Shown here one piece after another: positions 33,004 through 43,914 of a DNA stretch of 64,000 nucleotides. The position numbers and the translations under genes were made by a program. Each line of letters begins with the position of its first letter. Positions within the stretch are counted from its first letter, which is position 1. The notes below the pieces were generated by a model. That model was not told the DNA's origin. It saw nothing but the letters and a program-made list of their open reading frames with translations, and did no database searches. The stretch spans positions 620,001 to 684,000 of the forward strand of contig JAUIRK010000893.1 of the NCBI GenBank assembly GCA_030549495.1, written 5' to 3'. This DNA is from Nectonema munidae (lineage: Eukaryota; Nematomorpha; Nectonematoida; Nectonematidae).

Positions 33004-34092
33004 TCTTTTTCCACCTTTTAATTTTATCCATTGTTTGTGAAAACTGACTTTGAAAACACTTATTGTGGTTAGATTTCATTCCTAACTCTTCTCTATTCAT
33101 TAAAATATATAATTTTCCTTTATTGAATACTCTTGTGAATACATTTATTATGTACACTGGGGTATAACGAATAACAACTTTATTTGATATATCAATTTAT
33201 TTATCATCCTTTTGTTTTGTTAATTCTGGATATTGACCACTACATTTGCCATAATTACATCCATGAGAAAATGTCATATCTTTACCTAAAAAATAAGGAA
33301 AAGCTAAATATTTGCTAAATGAAATGTGAAAGAACTTTGCATTAGAATGATCCTTTATGTATTTAAAAAAATCATCTTTATTTTTAACCCTATTTCATTA
33401 TGCGGATAAACCAAAATAATTCAAAAAGTACTTTTTTTATTTGGGCAAGCCAAAATAATTCGAAAACTACACGTCTTGTATATGCCAACCAAATTTATCT
33501 TAGAAGGAAAATTTTGGAAATTGAAAATCTTTTATGACGACACACATGTACTTGAATATTGAGTTTTGTTTATTTTTTTAGGTTGTTTTCTTTTTATAGC
33601 ACGATCTTACATTATATTTTTTACTACTCTAAAATAAAAGCTTAACACTATAGTTAAACAAAAAGATTTGAAAATAAGTTAAATAGTTCAAAAATGATGA
33701 GAACATCAATATGTGATGCCCTCATCAAGATACTAAACACGACAAAATGTGTTAAAAATCTATAAGTGTATAATGACGTAATAACCTCTAGGCAAGTTTA
33801 AATAGGCAGGGGAAATTTATTCTTCCCATTAGTGACCTACGTATAATTAAATTAATTTATTTAAGAGATAAAATTTTATTCAATATATTTTTAATTTGAA
33901 GTGGTGTCGAAATAAATCCATTTCTTGCTACATAAGCGAAATAATTTGCGCAGTACTACATTCTCAAAATTGTCCTTGTTATGCCATTAATTTGGCGATA
34001 TAAATCTTGCTAGATTAGGCGTATTTTTGGCAAGATCAAAAGGTGGATAAATCATTGTTTGGTTATTCCCCATTAATCAAATTTTTGTTTTA
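33004..34092. other. No gene seen downstream of the FUS-family gene
   Basis: AT-rich; a short local repeat of CAAAATAATTC occurs near 33410 and 33450. Confidence 0.4.
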
Positions 34093-34100
34093 CTCATTAT

Positions 34101-34679
34101 CAGGGCGAGTAAAAGTCAACTTTTATTTTCGTTTAGGAAAAATTCTTGAAGAAGATATTTACTTATTTAGTCTAAAAAAAATTTGAACTAATTTCAAATT
34201 TTTAAGCCAATCAAAGTCAATTTTTCGAGTTTAGGTCAATAAAGTCAATTTTTATATTTAAGACTTTTTGATTCAATGTGCCTAATATGTTATAAGTCTT
34301 CTTTATATCAACATTGGGCTTTTTTCATCTAATAAAAGTTTTTACTGTAAAGTTTGCCTGACTGTGGTTAAACATGAGGAAAATAGATTGAAATAAAATG
34401 AAATCATGAATATGGAAATCTCTCGCAGTACTTATCCCAAATTACAAAATGGTCAAGTTTTAACTTTAGAAGTAGAAGGATCTTTTTCTAAACTGAAAAA
34501 ACTGCTAGAAAATGATCGAATTTTAAATCAGAAAATATTAATTATATGTTGGTGTATTACAAAGTCATGGATTCTTTGAAATTATTTTCAATACTTTCTC
34601 TAAAGTGTTCATAGTTGTTCAATGAAACTTTAAAAAGTCGCTTTTTTCTCGGTGTAAAAGTCAATTTTTCCTCGCCCTG
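34101..34679 (+). mobile_element. hAT MITE, CAGGGCGAG ends
   Basis: Inverted ends CAGGGCGAGTAAAAGTCAAC and AAAGTCAATTTTTCCTCGCC (then CTG). The 8-bp flanks are CTCATTAT (34093-34100) and CTCATTAC (34680-34687), seven of eight identical. The interior repeats AAAGTCAATTTTT several times (34138, 34217, 34244), perhaps subterminal binding sites. Confidence 0.88.
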
Positions 34680-34689
34680 CTCATTACAA

Positions 34690-35700
34690 TTTCTATCTCG
34701 TATAATTTTTATATTCAAAGTTTGCAAATTATGTATTTGTGTCTATATATTGAAATTTTTTATAATATTTACTGATAAAGTTATCGAAACAACAAACATG
34801 ATATACTTTTAGGCTCTTCATTTTTGATAAAAAGATCACTACCAACCAACGTAAGTAATAGAACCGGTAGTTTGTCCAAAATGAAAAATGCCCTTATCTG
34901 TGTATTATGAAAATTTTTGTGTTTTCTGTGTGTGCTAGTATTGGTGAATAAGTTATTACCAATTTTTAATTTTAACCAAAATAAATTGAAAAAAGTCATG
35001 TATTCGAGTAAACTGGATTTTGACTGTTAGAAAAACTAATATTTATCATTTCAGCCTCGATAAGAATATGAAATTCACCCATTTTGTGTGTGCAGCCAGT
35101 CACAAGTGACTCTTAGTTAGTTAATAACAAAATAAGCAAACGTTTTTACATGAATCAGAGGTCTGGCAAGACCTCCGGGGAGACAACTAGCAAAACTTGC
35201 CTGCCTTATTATATATTTAAATGTGTAAATCGTAAAATGCTTAAAAAATATACTTAAAATAAAAATTTTCAAAAAATATTTTACATACATATTGAAAGCC
35301 ACATTTCAAAAATTCTACCTAAAAGTTCAAAAAATTTAACTTTGAAATTGCAGTTTTATTTCATAAAAACTATATGATTGGTTGAAATGTTTATGTAATA
35401 TATAATAATAATAATACTACTACTACTACTACTACCAATACTACTTTTTGGAAATTTTTACTTGTTTGATTTGAAGAAAGAATTCAACTGTTTTTCAATA
35501 TTTCTTTTTTATGATATATATATCATTAGAAAGCTTATCGTTTGCTACATACTCTAGAATAATTTATTTTTGCAAAAGTTTTAAAAAATTTTAATAAATG
35601 GACATTACTTCGAAAAATTTTGTCTAAATTTTTGAAAAAATTACGGACCACCTTTTTGTTTAAGCATAATGTGTCTTTTTTAAAAAAAAAATAAATGAAA
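34690..35700. other. No gene seen; small hairpins and a (ACT)n tract
   Basis: Contains AGTCACAAGTGACT at 35098, AGGTCTGGCAAGACCT at 35159 and (ACT)n at 35413-35440. No larger element recognised. Confidence 0.45.
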
Positions 35701-35720
35701 ATGGTGTCATTGGAAAGGTA

Positions 35721-36400
35721 TACTCTTTGTGGTTAACATAGGCTAGGTTATACAAATAAATATATTTTTATTTTTCCAAAATCTGCTTTTATGTGAGGTC
35801 AGTCAAGTTTTATCTAGTTTCAAAAAATACCAATAATAATTAACGTTCTTAATTTATAAAATATTTTTTGAATATTTTATATTCACAAAGGTAAAATATG
35901 ATTTTTCACATTTTAAAATTTCATAGTTAAAGAAAACTGTCGAAAATTAATATATATTTTTTACTTTTTATGGGTCAGTAGTATAGGTCAGTATAATGTT
36001 TTTCTAATAAATTTAAAATTATTTTTGAAGTGAAAAATGTTGATCGAATGTACAAGGTTTGAAGCTATACTCTTTGTGGGTAAAATACGCTAGGTTTTAC
36101 AAATAAATATATTTTTATTTTTTCAAAATCCGCTTTTATGTGAGGTCAGTCAACTTTTATCTAGTTTCAAAAAATACCAATAATTAACGTGATGAGTTTA
36201 TATATTATTTCTTCAAAATTTTATATTCACAAAGGTAGAATATGGGTTTTAACATTTTAAAATGTCATAGTTAAATAAAACTGTCGAAAATTAATATATA
36301 TTTTTTACTTTTTATGGGTCAGTAGAGGTCAGTATAATATTTTTCTAATAAATTTTAAATTTTTTTTCAAGTCAAAAATGTCGATTAAATGTAAGAGTTT
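35721..36400. repeat. 347-bp tandem repeat, two units
   Basis: Units start TACTCTTTGTGG at 35721 and 36068. Both contain TTTTATGTGAGGTCAGTCAA and TTTTTTACTTTTTATGGGTC. A partial third copy of the unit end (GTCAGTATAATCTTTTTCTA) recurs at 37304. Confidence 0.85.
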
Positions 36401-36900
36401 TGTTTGATAATCGTAGTCTACTTTTATTTAGTTTAGATACAACCTTTCTAATTTTTAACGAAGGGCATTCGTTAAAAATTATACCGACAGTGTGCGAAGA
36501 ATAAATCACATTATTGATTGATTTTAGAGCATAATTATGCGAAGAAAGATGAACACATTTTGCATTACGCGTTTGTGAGCGCAGTCAATTCTTATCTCAC
36601 ATACGCTTCACCACATCTTTAGCACGTGTGTGTGGTTTTGTCGATTGAATGTACGAGTTTTGTTGGATAATCGTAGTCTACTTTTATTTAGTTTAGATAC
36701 AACCTTTCTAATTTTTAACGAAGGGCATTCGTTATATTTATACCGACAGTGTGCGTAGAATAAATCACATTATTGATTGATTTTAGAGCATAACTATGCG
36801 AAGAAAGATTAACACATGTTGCATTACGCGTTTGTGAGCGCAGTGAATTCTTATCTCGCATACGCTTCACCACATCTTTAGCACGCGTGTGTGGTTTATT
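36381..36900. repeat. 260-bp tandem repeat, two units
   Basis: Units start TCGATTRAATGTA at 36381 and 36641. Both contain GAAGGGCATTCGTTA, ACCGACAGTGTGCG, CATTACGCGTTTGTGAGCGC and CACATCTTTAGCACG. The GC-rich words make it distinct from its surroundings. Confidence 0.85.
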
Positions 36901-37129
36901 TTATCGGGCTAGTGTACGCTTAGTTTATTTGTAGTGTTCCTAGCTTAAATCTTAGTCAAATATTAAAACACTTATAACTTTCACATTTCTCAACAAAATG
37001 CATCATGCGATATACCAAATTAAAGTATTTTTTATGGCCTTTCAGAATACATTACTTATATCATAAGTACTTAAGAAATGCCATTTTACTGTTTTTATTT
37101 TCCATGGGCTTCATACCATTAATTAGCAG

Positions 37130-38111
37130 ATAAGGGATGCATTTTAAACTAAAGCTCCTTTCATTATGACAAATTTTTACCTATATTATGTGACAATTTC
37201 CAGCACAATTATAAAGCGACTCTACTCTCAGAATCTATAGATTTTTATAAAATAGTATTAGTTTTTCCATTTTTTTTATAAATTAACCTTCGTTTTTTTT
37301 ATTGGTCAGTATAATCTTTTTCTAATAAATTTAAAATTATTTTTGAAGTGAAAAATGTAGATCGAATGTACAAGTTTTGTTGGATAATCTTAGTCCACTA
37401 TTTATTTTTAGATTTTTATAAAATCATTTTAGTTTTCAGTTTTTTATATATTAACATTAGTTTTTTACTTCTTTTGAAGTGCGGGTTTGATTTACACTTT
37501 GATTCGAAAAAAATATGTTTTGGATAAATATTATTTTATTATTGTTTATTGCATATAAATTTTTAAAGAGAAGATAAATAGATCAAAATATGTGTTTTAA
37601 TCAATTTTTATCAATAAGTAATCTCATGAATTTATTTTTTTTCACTTTAATCCTAAAGTTTATTTCTATATTTTTATAAAATAATTATAATTTTCGACAT
37701 CCACATTGAAGAAATAATGAGTTTTGTTGGATAATCATAGTCTACTTTTATTTAGATTAGATACAACCTTTATAAGGGATGCATTTTAAACTAAAGCTCC
37801 TTTCATTTGGACAAATTTTTACGTATATTATGTGATAATTTCTAACACAATTATAAAGCGACTCTACTCTCAGAATCTAAATTTATTTGTAGATTTTGAA
37901 TTAATCAAACAAAATTTAAATGCGGGTTTGATTTACACTTTGATTCGAAAAAATATGTTTTGGATAAATATTATTTTTATTATTGTTTACTGCATTAAAT
38001 TTAAGGAGATAAGGGATGCATTTTAAACTAAAGCTTTTTTCATTTGGACAAATTTTTACCTATATTCTGTGACAATTTCCAGCCCAATTATAAAGCGACT
38101 CTACTTTCAGA
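37130..38111. repeat. Three dispersed direct repeats of a ~110-bp unit
   Basis: TAAGGGATGCATTTTAAACT starts copies at 37131, 37773 and 38010, each running through TATAAAGCGACTCTACT. Between them GCGGGTTTGATTTACACTTT recurs (37481, 37922). The order is scrambled, giving a mosaic array. Confidence 0.8.
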
Positions 38112-38285
38112 ATCTAAATTTATTTGTATATTGAAGAAATATTTTTTCAGTATAAAGAGTTTAGAAAACTCTTCTCTAATATGTAATGATATATTCTCAT
38201 CTAAATTTATTTGTATATTGAAGAAATATTTTTTCAGTATAAAGAGTTTAGAAAACTCTTCTCTAATATGTAATGATATATTCTC
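38112..38285. repeat. 87-bp perfect tandem duplication abutting the palindrome
   Basis: Copies at 38112-38198 and 38199-38285, each ATCTAAATTT...GATATATTCTC, identical by eye. The second copy ends exactly where the palindrome begins. Confidence 0.9.
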
Positions 38286-40026
38286 ATAACCTGTACGGTT
38301 GAACGCGGGTAGACAACTTGCGTGTTATCTCCAACCCGTATTTTACGATGATTCTTCTCCAACCTGTATTCTACGATGATTCATCTCCAAACTATATACT
38401 ACAATGATTCATCTCCAACCTGTATACTACGATAATTCATCTCCAACCTGTATACTACGATGGTTTCTATTCCATGTACAAATAACTAGGGAGACAATGT
38501 TCAACTTTCTGTTCACATTCTGCTAGATGTAAGATTTGATATACCTCATTCGGGGAGACGATGCTACATAAGTTATTACCTATATATATTTACTTTTACG
38601 ATGGTTCATCTACAACCTGTATACCGCGATAATTCATCTCCAAAAAAACCTATCAGTTCATATTTTGCTAGATGTAAGATTTGATATACCTCATTCGGGG
38701 AGAGGATGTTAGATAAGTTATTAATTTTTTCACGATATTAAATAATTAATTTTATCAAATAATCAAAAAAAAATTCTGTAATCAAAGAATCGAAAAATAT
38801 TCTTTAAAAAATCAAAAAATATCAAACTTTCTGTTCATATTTTGCTACCTCATACGATGTTACAAAAGTTATTACCTATACTTTGCAATTTGCACGATTT
38901 TAAATATTATATTTGTCGAATAATCAAAGAATCGAAAAATGTTCAAATCAAAAAATATTTATTCTTTTTAAATATATCGTTGGCTCCCCTTACTTTTAAA
39001 ATTGAAAGATAAACCTAGTCTTTAATAATTAATTTTTATCAAATTATGCACATACGAAACTAAAAGTAAGGGGAGCCAACGATATATTTAAAAAGAATAA
39101 ATATTTTTTGATTTGAACATTTTTCGATTCTTTGATTATTCGACAAATATAATATTTAAAATCGTGCAAATTGCAAAGTATAGGTAATAACTTTTGTAAC
39201 ATCGTATGAGGTAGCAAAATATGAACAGAAAGTTTGATATTTTTTAAAGAATATTTTTCGATTCTTTGATTACAGAATTTTATTTTGATTATTTGACAAA
39301 TATAATATTTAAAATCATGCAAATTGCAAAGTATAGGTAATAACTTTTGTAACATCGTATGAGGTAGCAAAATATGAACAGAAAGTTTGATATTTTTTGA
39401 TTTTTTAAAAAATATTTTTCGATTCTTTGATATGAATTATCGCGGTATACAGGTTGGAGATGAACCATCGTAGTATACAGGTATAATGTATATAGGTAAT
39501 AACTTATGTAGCATCGTCTCCCCGAATGAGGTATATCAAATCTTACATCTAGCAGAATGTGAACAGAAAGTTGAACATTGTCTAACAAAGTTTGATATTT
39601 TTTGATTTTTTAAAGAATATTTTTCGATTCTTTGATATGAATTATCGCGGTATACAGGTTGGAGATAAACCATCGTAGTATACAGGTATAATGTATATAG
39701 GTAATAACTTATGTAGCATCGTCTCCCCGAATGAGGTATATCAAATCTTACATCTAGCAGAATGTGAACAGAAAGTTGAACATTGTCTCCCTAGTTATTT
39801 GTACATGGAATAGAAACCATCGTAGTATACAGGTTGAAGATGAATCATCGTAGTATACAGGTTAGAGATGAATCATCGTAGTATACCGGTTGGAGATGAA
39901 TCATTGTAGTATATAGTTTGGAGATGAATCATCGTAGAATACAGGTTGGAGAAGAATCATCGTAATATACGGGTTGGAGATAACACGCAAGTTGTCTACC
40001 CGCGTTCAACCGTACAGGTTATGAGA
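38282..40026. repeat. 1.75-kb palindrome: two tail-to-tail copies of a repeat
   Basis: The left edge TCTCATAACCTGTACGG and right edge CCGTACAGGTTATGAGA are inverted, and the arms mirror each other block by block: the GGTAGACAACTTGCGTG block; tandem TCTCCAACCTGTATACTACG units; GCTAGATGTAAGATTTGATA; the GAATCGAAAAATATTC block; and CCCCTTACTTTTA at the centre. The spacer is about 39002-39056. The right arm is longer because a ~200-bp stretch (39390-39590) is repeated at 39591-39790. No coding capacity; short open frames are chance. Confidence 0.88.
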
Positions 40027-40631
40027 TGTATATATATTTTTAAATATGAAACATTAAGTTCTCTTTAACATTTAAAAGCATTACTAAAACAACACTCTTC
40101 GTTGTTAAATTGCCTTTGAAACATATACAGGCGATGTTCTTGTGTGCTTTCAACACATACTTTCAATGTCCAACGAATTATAACAACTGTCAATTTTTTT
40201 ATTTTTAAACAATTTTTATCCCGATTAGATTAAATTATGACAGTTCTTTCCTTTAAAATGAGGATCCACTATTTACTATAAACATTAAAATTACTCTTCA
40301 AGATTGATTTTCTTATTTTTTTGATTAAAGTAATATATATTTAATTTTTCTATAATTTATTTTTTCAAACTTTAAATAGAAAAATCTAATTTTTTTCGTA
40401 AATTAATTTTATGGTCTTTACAAGTTAAGATATACCTTGCTTCTTCTGGAAAGTAGGATCAATAAATACAACAAGAAAAGAGAAATTATCTTACTGTTTC
40501 GTCCGTTTATTTTTGAAATAAAAGTAAATCAAGTTTTTGTGTTTATATAAGTTTAGCAGTATATAGATTAGTCTCGAAAAGACGTAGACGGACTATGATA
40601 ATATTTAGGGCGAAAAGAATAAAAGGCATAC

Positions 40632-41048
40632 CATCAAAAGAAGGTCCTTTTTTGTACGCGTAATAATTGTCGAACCTTCCAGAATCTCTTTTTGCATTTC
40701 CTTGATTGTCCCAGTCTCCGCCATTGTGGTATCTATTTCTGTCGTAGTGATCTTGTCCATGATTCTTCTTTTGGTTGTACTTTTCACCGCCATTGTAGTG
40801 ACCACCACTTTTGTAGTATCTGCCATGGTGGCCATCAGAGGAATCTCCATATTTCTTTTTGTGATAATTATTTAGCATCTTTTCTCCATTCCAGTATTTT
40901 GGCACCTTTTCCACCCTCTTCTTTCCCTTGTATTTAATAAGGATTTTTGTTTTTGAGTCCTTTTTTTCCTTCTTCACGTCCTTCTTTCTGTATAAGTTTT
41001 TAAGTCTTATGACTGGACGATTAGCTTGCTTTTTGTAAACTTCTTTTT
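40632..41048 (-). CDS. Candidate host exon: Lys-rich then Gly/His/Tyr/Asn-rich protein, unidentified
   Basis: An open stretch of 417 bases is bounded by a good acceptor (GATTTTAG before 41048) and a donor (GATG|GTATGC after 40632). It begins with a basic segment (KEVYKKQANRPVIRLKNLY), continues Lys-rich (KTKILIKYKGKKRVEKVPKY), then becomes repetitive and polar with many HYNGG, YDRNRYHNGG and GRFDNYY units. The composition resembles low-complexity tails of RNA-binding proteins, but I recognise no domain. The region is markedly richer in GC than its surroundings and open over 139 codons, which argues for a real exon. Partner exons were not found. It could alternatively be a fragment of a secreted Gly/His-rich protein. 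Confidence 0.5.
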
Positions 41049-42533
41049 CTAAAATCTAATATGTTTTTATCAATGAGATTATTTATTATTATAACTATAT
41101 ATCTTGTTTACACACGAATATAATTATTTCAGCTTGTAAATCATGTTCTATATATTTCTTAAAAAGCCACATGTAAACACGTTCACATATATTTGAATGC
41201 TTTCCACTTTTTCAACCCGTTGCTCTTTCATTTCTCTCGGAATTCTTTTCATTCGTTCACTAGAACACTGTGTGTGTTTGAAATATAAAATTAAGATTTT
41301 CCTTAGCGTCATTTTACGTTTTTATTAAAAGCTTTATTTTTGCATGTGAATATTTAATAACGGCATATATATACATTAACAGGGGATATAGCATTAAATA
41401 TAGTATTATACGTATAAGTAATGGATCAAAATAAGCATTAGCAAGATAAATAACGTAAAGAATAGCGGCTAATTTATATCTATAGTAATAGGATAGTAAG
41501 ACAGCCTAATTATTACACGATGCTGTTCCTCCTCCATTGGGTATCTAATTTTGGCTTCAAATTCATATCAACATTTGTTCTTTGTTTAATCAGTCATTAT
41601 CACTAAAGCATCCTTTCCTTACTACATCTGCAACGCAAAGCCCATTCACTCCGCTTTTTTACTGACCTAAGTTGAAAAAGAGCCATTGAGTCGAAATATT
41701 CGGACCATCTTTTGTCGGGCAAATTAGTATCAACACGGTTGACGGATGCCATGACATTTTTGTACATTTTTTTGAATTGTAAATCTTGAGCTTTCGGTAA
41801 TTTATTTTTATAAGTTTTAACGCTATCTGTTAAAAATCAATGAAATTTTCAAATTATACTGCGTTTTTGAATCCATTTATCACCAGATTTTCACGTTTCC
41901 TTTTATCTACTTTTTTTCTAAAAAGCTCTATCTATCATCAATAATTACATGCTAAGAGTTTTATGCATTTTTAGGATTTAGCTTGAGTAGTTAAACACAC
42001 ATATATTTCATTGTAACTCGCCTAAAAATACTTTTGATGATCTCATACTGCGTAGCGTTGGCTTTATATGTGAAATTTTTACTCTGGACACAATAACAGA
42101 AACAACAGTTTTATTTACATTGACAATCAAAAACTTTTCTCTGGTAATTAAACCAAATTAATAAGCAATTTTACATATGAAACTCATAACAGTCAATCAT
42201 AATTGAATCGTAGTACTTCGGGGATAATGATTTTCATGCTACAAAACCTTGTGTTGTGTACGTACACCATTTGTGTATATAAATACAGTTTACTGATAAA
42301 TTTTGTGAAGTAATAACACCAAGAATGAGATTGTTATCAATACACCATGATGAAAAGTATAAACAAACCTTCTAGATTTTGGAAAGTTGCTATATTTCAA
42401 GGTTGTGAATAATGTTATTTACATGCCTGAAGAAGTTGATGTCCTTGCAAACTTGTGTCATTACATATTTGAGTTTGTTTACTTTTCACCTTATTCTCGT
42501 TCTTAGATTTTATCGCATTTGTTTTAACCCTTT
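41049..42533. other. No gene seen
   Basis: AT-rich; upstream exons of the 40632-41048 gene may lie here but were not recognised. Confidence 0.4.
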
Positions 42534-42537
42534 CAGA

Positions 42538-43910
42538 GAGAATGCGACACCATTGTCCCAATGATCGTCTACTTAATTTATATAAAAACTCATTGAGAAG
42601 GAAAGCACCTGATAGAAAACCAATGTCTGAAACGGTTAAACATGCCCTCATCAGAACATGAGTTTCATCAAAGTATTTGGACCTTTGCACTGTTCTAAAA
42701 AATTTACTGTGGATCATATTTTATCCTATTTTGGTGCGTTGATTTACATAGGGTAATGTTGAGATGAAAAAATTAAGATCGCAGATTTGTTTTTAAAATC
42801 TTCCAGTCCATTCTTAAAAGCATGCTTAGGAAGGGACATGTTCAATCTCTTTCAGGCGTTTTTACATTTCGATAAGAAGGAAGAAAAATCTCTCCTATAA
42901 ACGCAGCCCCATATAAAAATTACATGATTATTTTTCTTTGTATTAGACACAACACTCATTACAATACAATGAGCTTGAACATTTCAAAAAGAATCATTCT
43001 AGAAATTCATTCAAAGGTTTTACGAGCCATGAACTTGCACTTTGGTGTACTGTAAGAAAACTATCTTTATGCTGGACCGTAATCCTTAGTAGAAGGTTCG
43101 TTCCAACTTTATTTAGGCCACTGCATTTGAAAACATTGAAATTAAGAGAATGTGAAAGCCGAACGATCTACTCAGATTACGCTTCCCTGAGCTGCTATGT
43201 TCCAAGAAGACACGGAAACTTGACATTTTAAAGCCGTTTATATCCTAATCTCTTCGCATAAAAACATGTAAAACAGCAATGTTGCCTCAAAACCGAAAAG
43301 TTTACTAGTCTACAATGAATTCAAGGGCGGAGTTGACGTAGCCAACAAGATGATAAGAAATTATAGGTCCTATAAACCTAACTATAAATGGACATATGTT
43401 GTTTTTTGCAATAATCTAGACATCAGTATAAAAAACTGGCGTTTTATTTAGCTAATGAAGCAATGAAAGTATGATCTCTATCAGAACTTCCTTCAGAGAC
43501 AAAAGTACTTGCTTGCCTATTACGGTTATGAAAACATCAATGAATCCGAACCACTAACAGCAAAAAAGCTTTATATTCACAATCGAGCGTAGCAGAACAA
43601 CAAGAAAATGTGCGAAATGTAAAATTTATATGCAAGGCTGGTTTAGAACTATGTGTTTGAATTGATCCTGAAAAGATTTTGTTCTTTTAATAAACTTAAC
43701 GCCATCCAAATATTCTTTTTAATTTAAGTGAACTTTCTGAAAAAAATAAATGTTTTACTTGGAAAAAAACTCGGTAATACCTATTTGAACGCTTACATGA
43801 GATATGTTTATATCTCAATATAAACTTATAATGTTTATATAATAAAATTTTCAGAATTTTGCTTCCAAAGGAAGTCACGTCAAAAAGCATGAAATCCATC
43901 AAGCGAGAGG
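42538..43910 (+). mobile_element. Internally deleted piggyBac fossil, same family as 52.8-55.2 kb
   Basis: TTAA at 42534-42537 followed by CCCTTTCAGAGAGAATGCGA; the right end ATCAAGCGAGAGG is followed by TTAT. Transposase pieces: SPFLK and RKGHVQSL near 42810; RRFVPTLFRPLHLKTLKLRE near 43095; CESRTIYSDYASLSCYVPRR near 43150; and FKGGVDVANKMIRNYRSYKP near 43320, which holds the third catalytic Asp. The first two catalytic Asp segments are deleted. Many stops and shifts. Confidence 0.78.
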
Positions 43911-43914
43911 TTAT

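Noticed and set aside
39044-39588. Two ~100-codon frames in the palindrome
   Set aside because: They repeat the same peptide because of the repeat structure and contain no protein-like composition or domain.
42415-42717. 100-codon minus-strand frame
   Set aside because: Spans the left end of a piggyBac fossil on the opposite strand; no family match.
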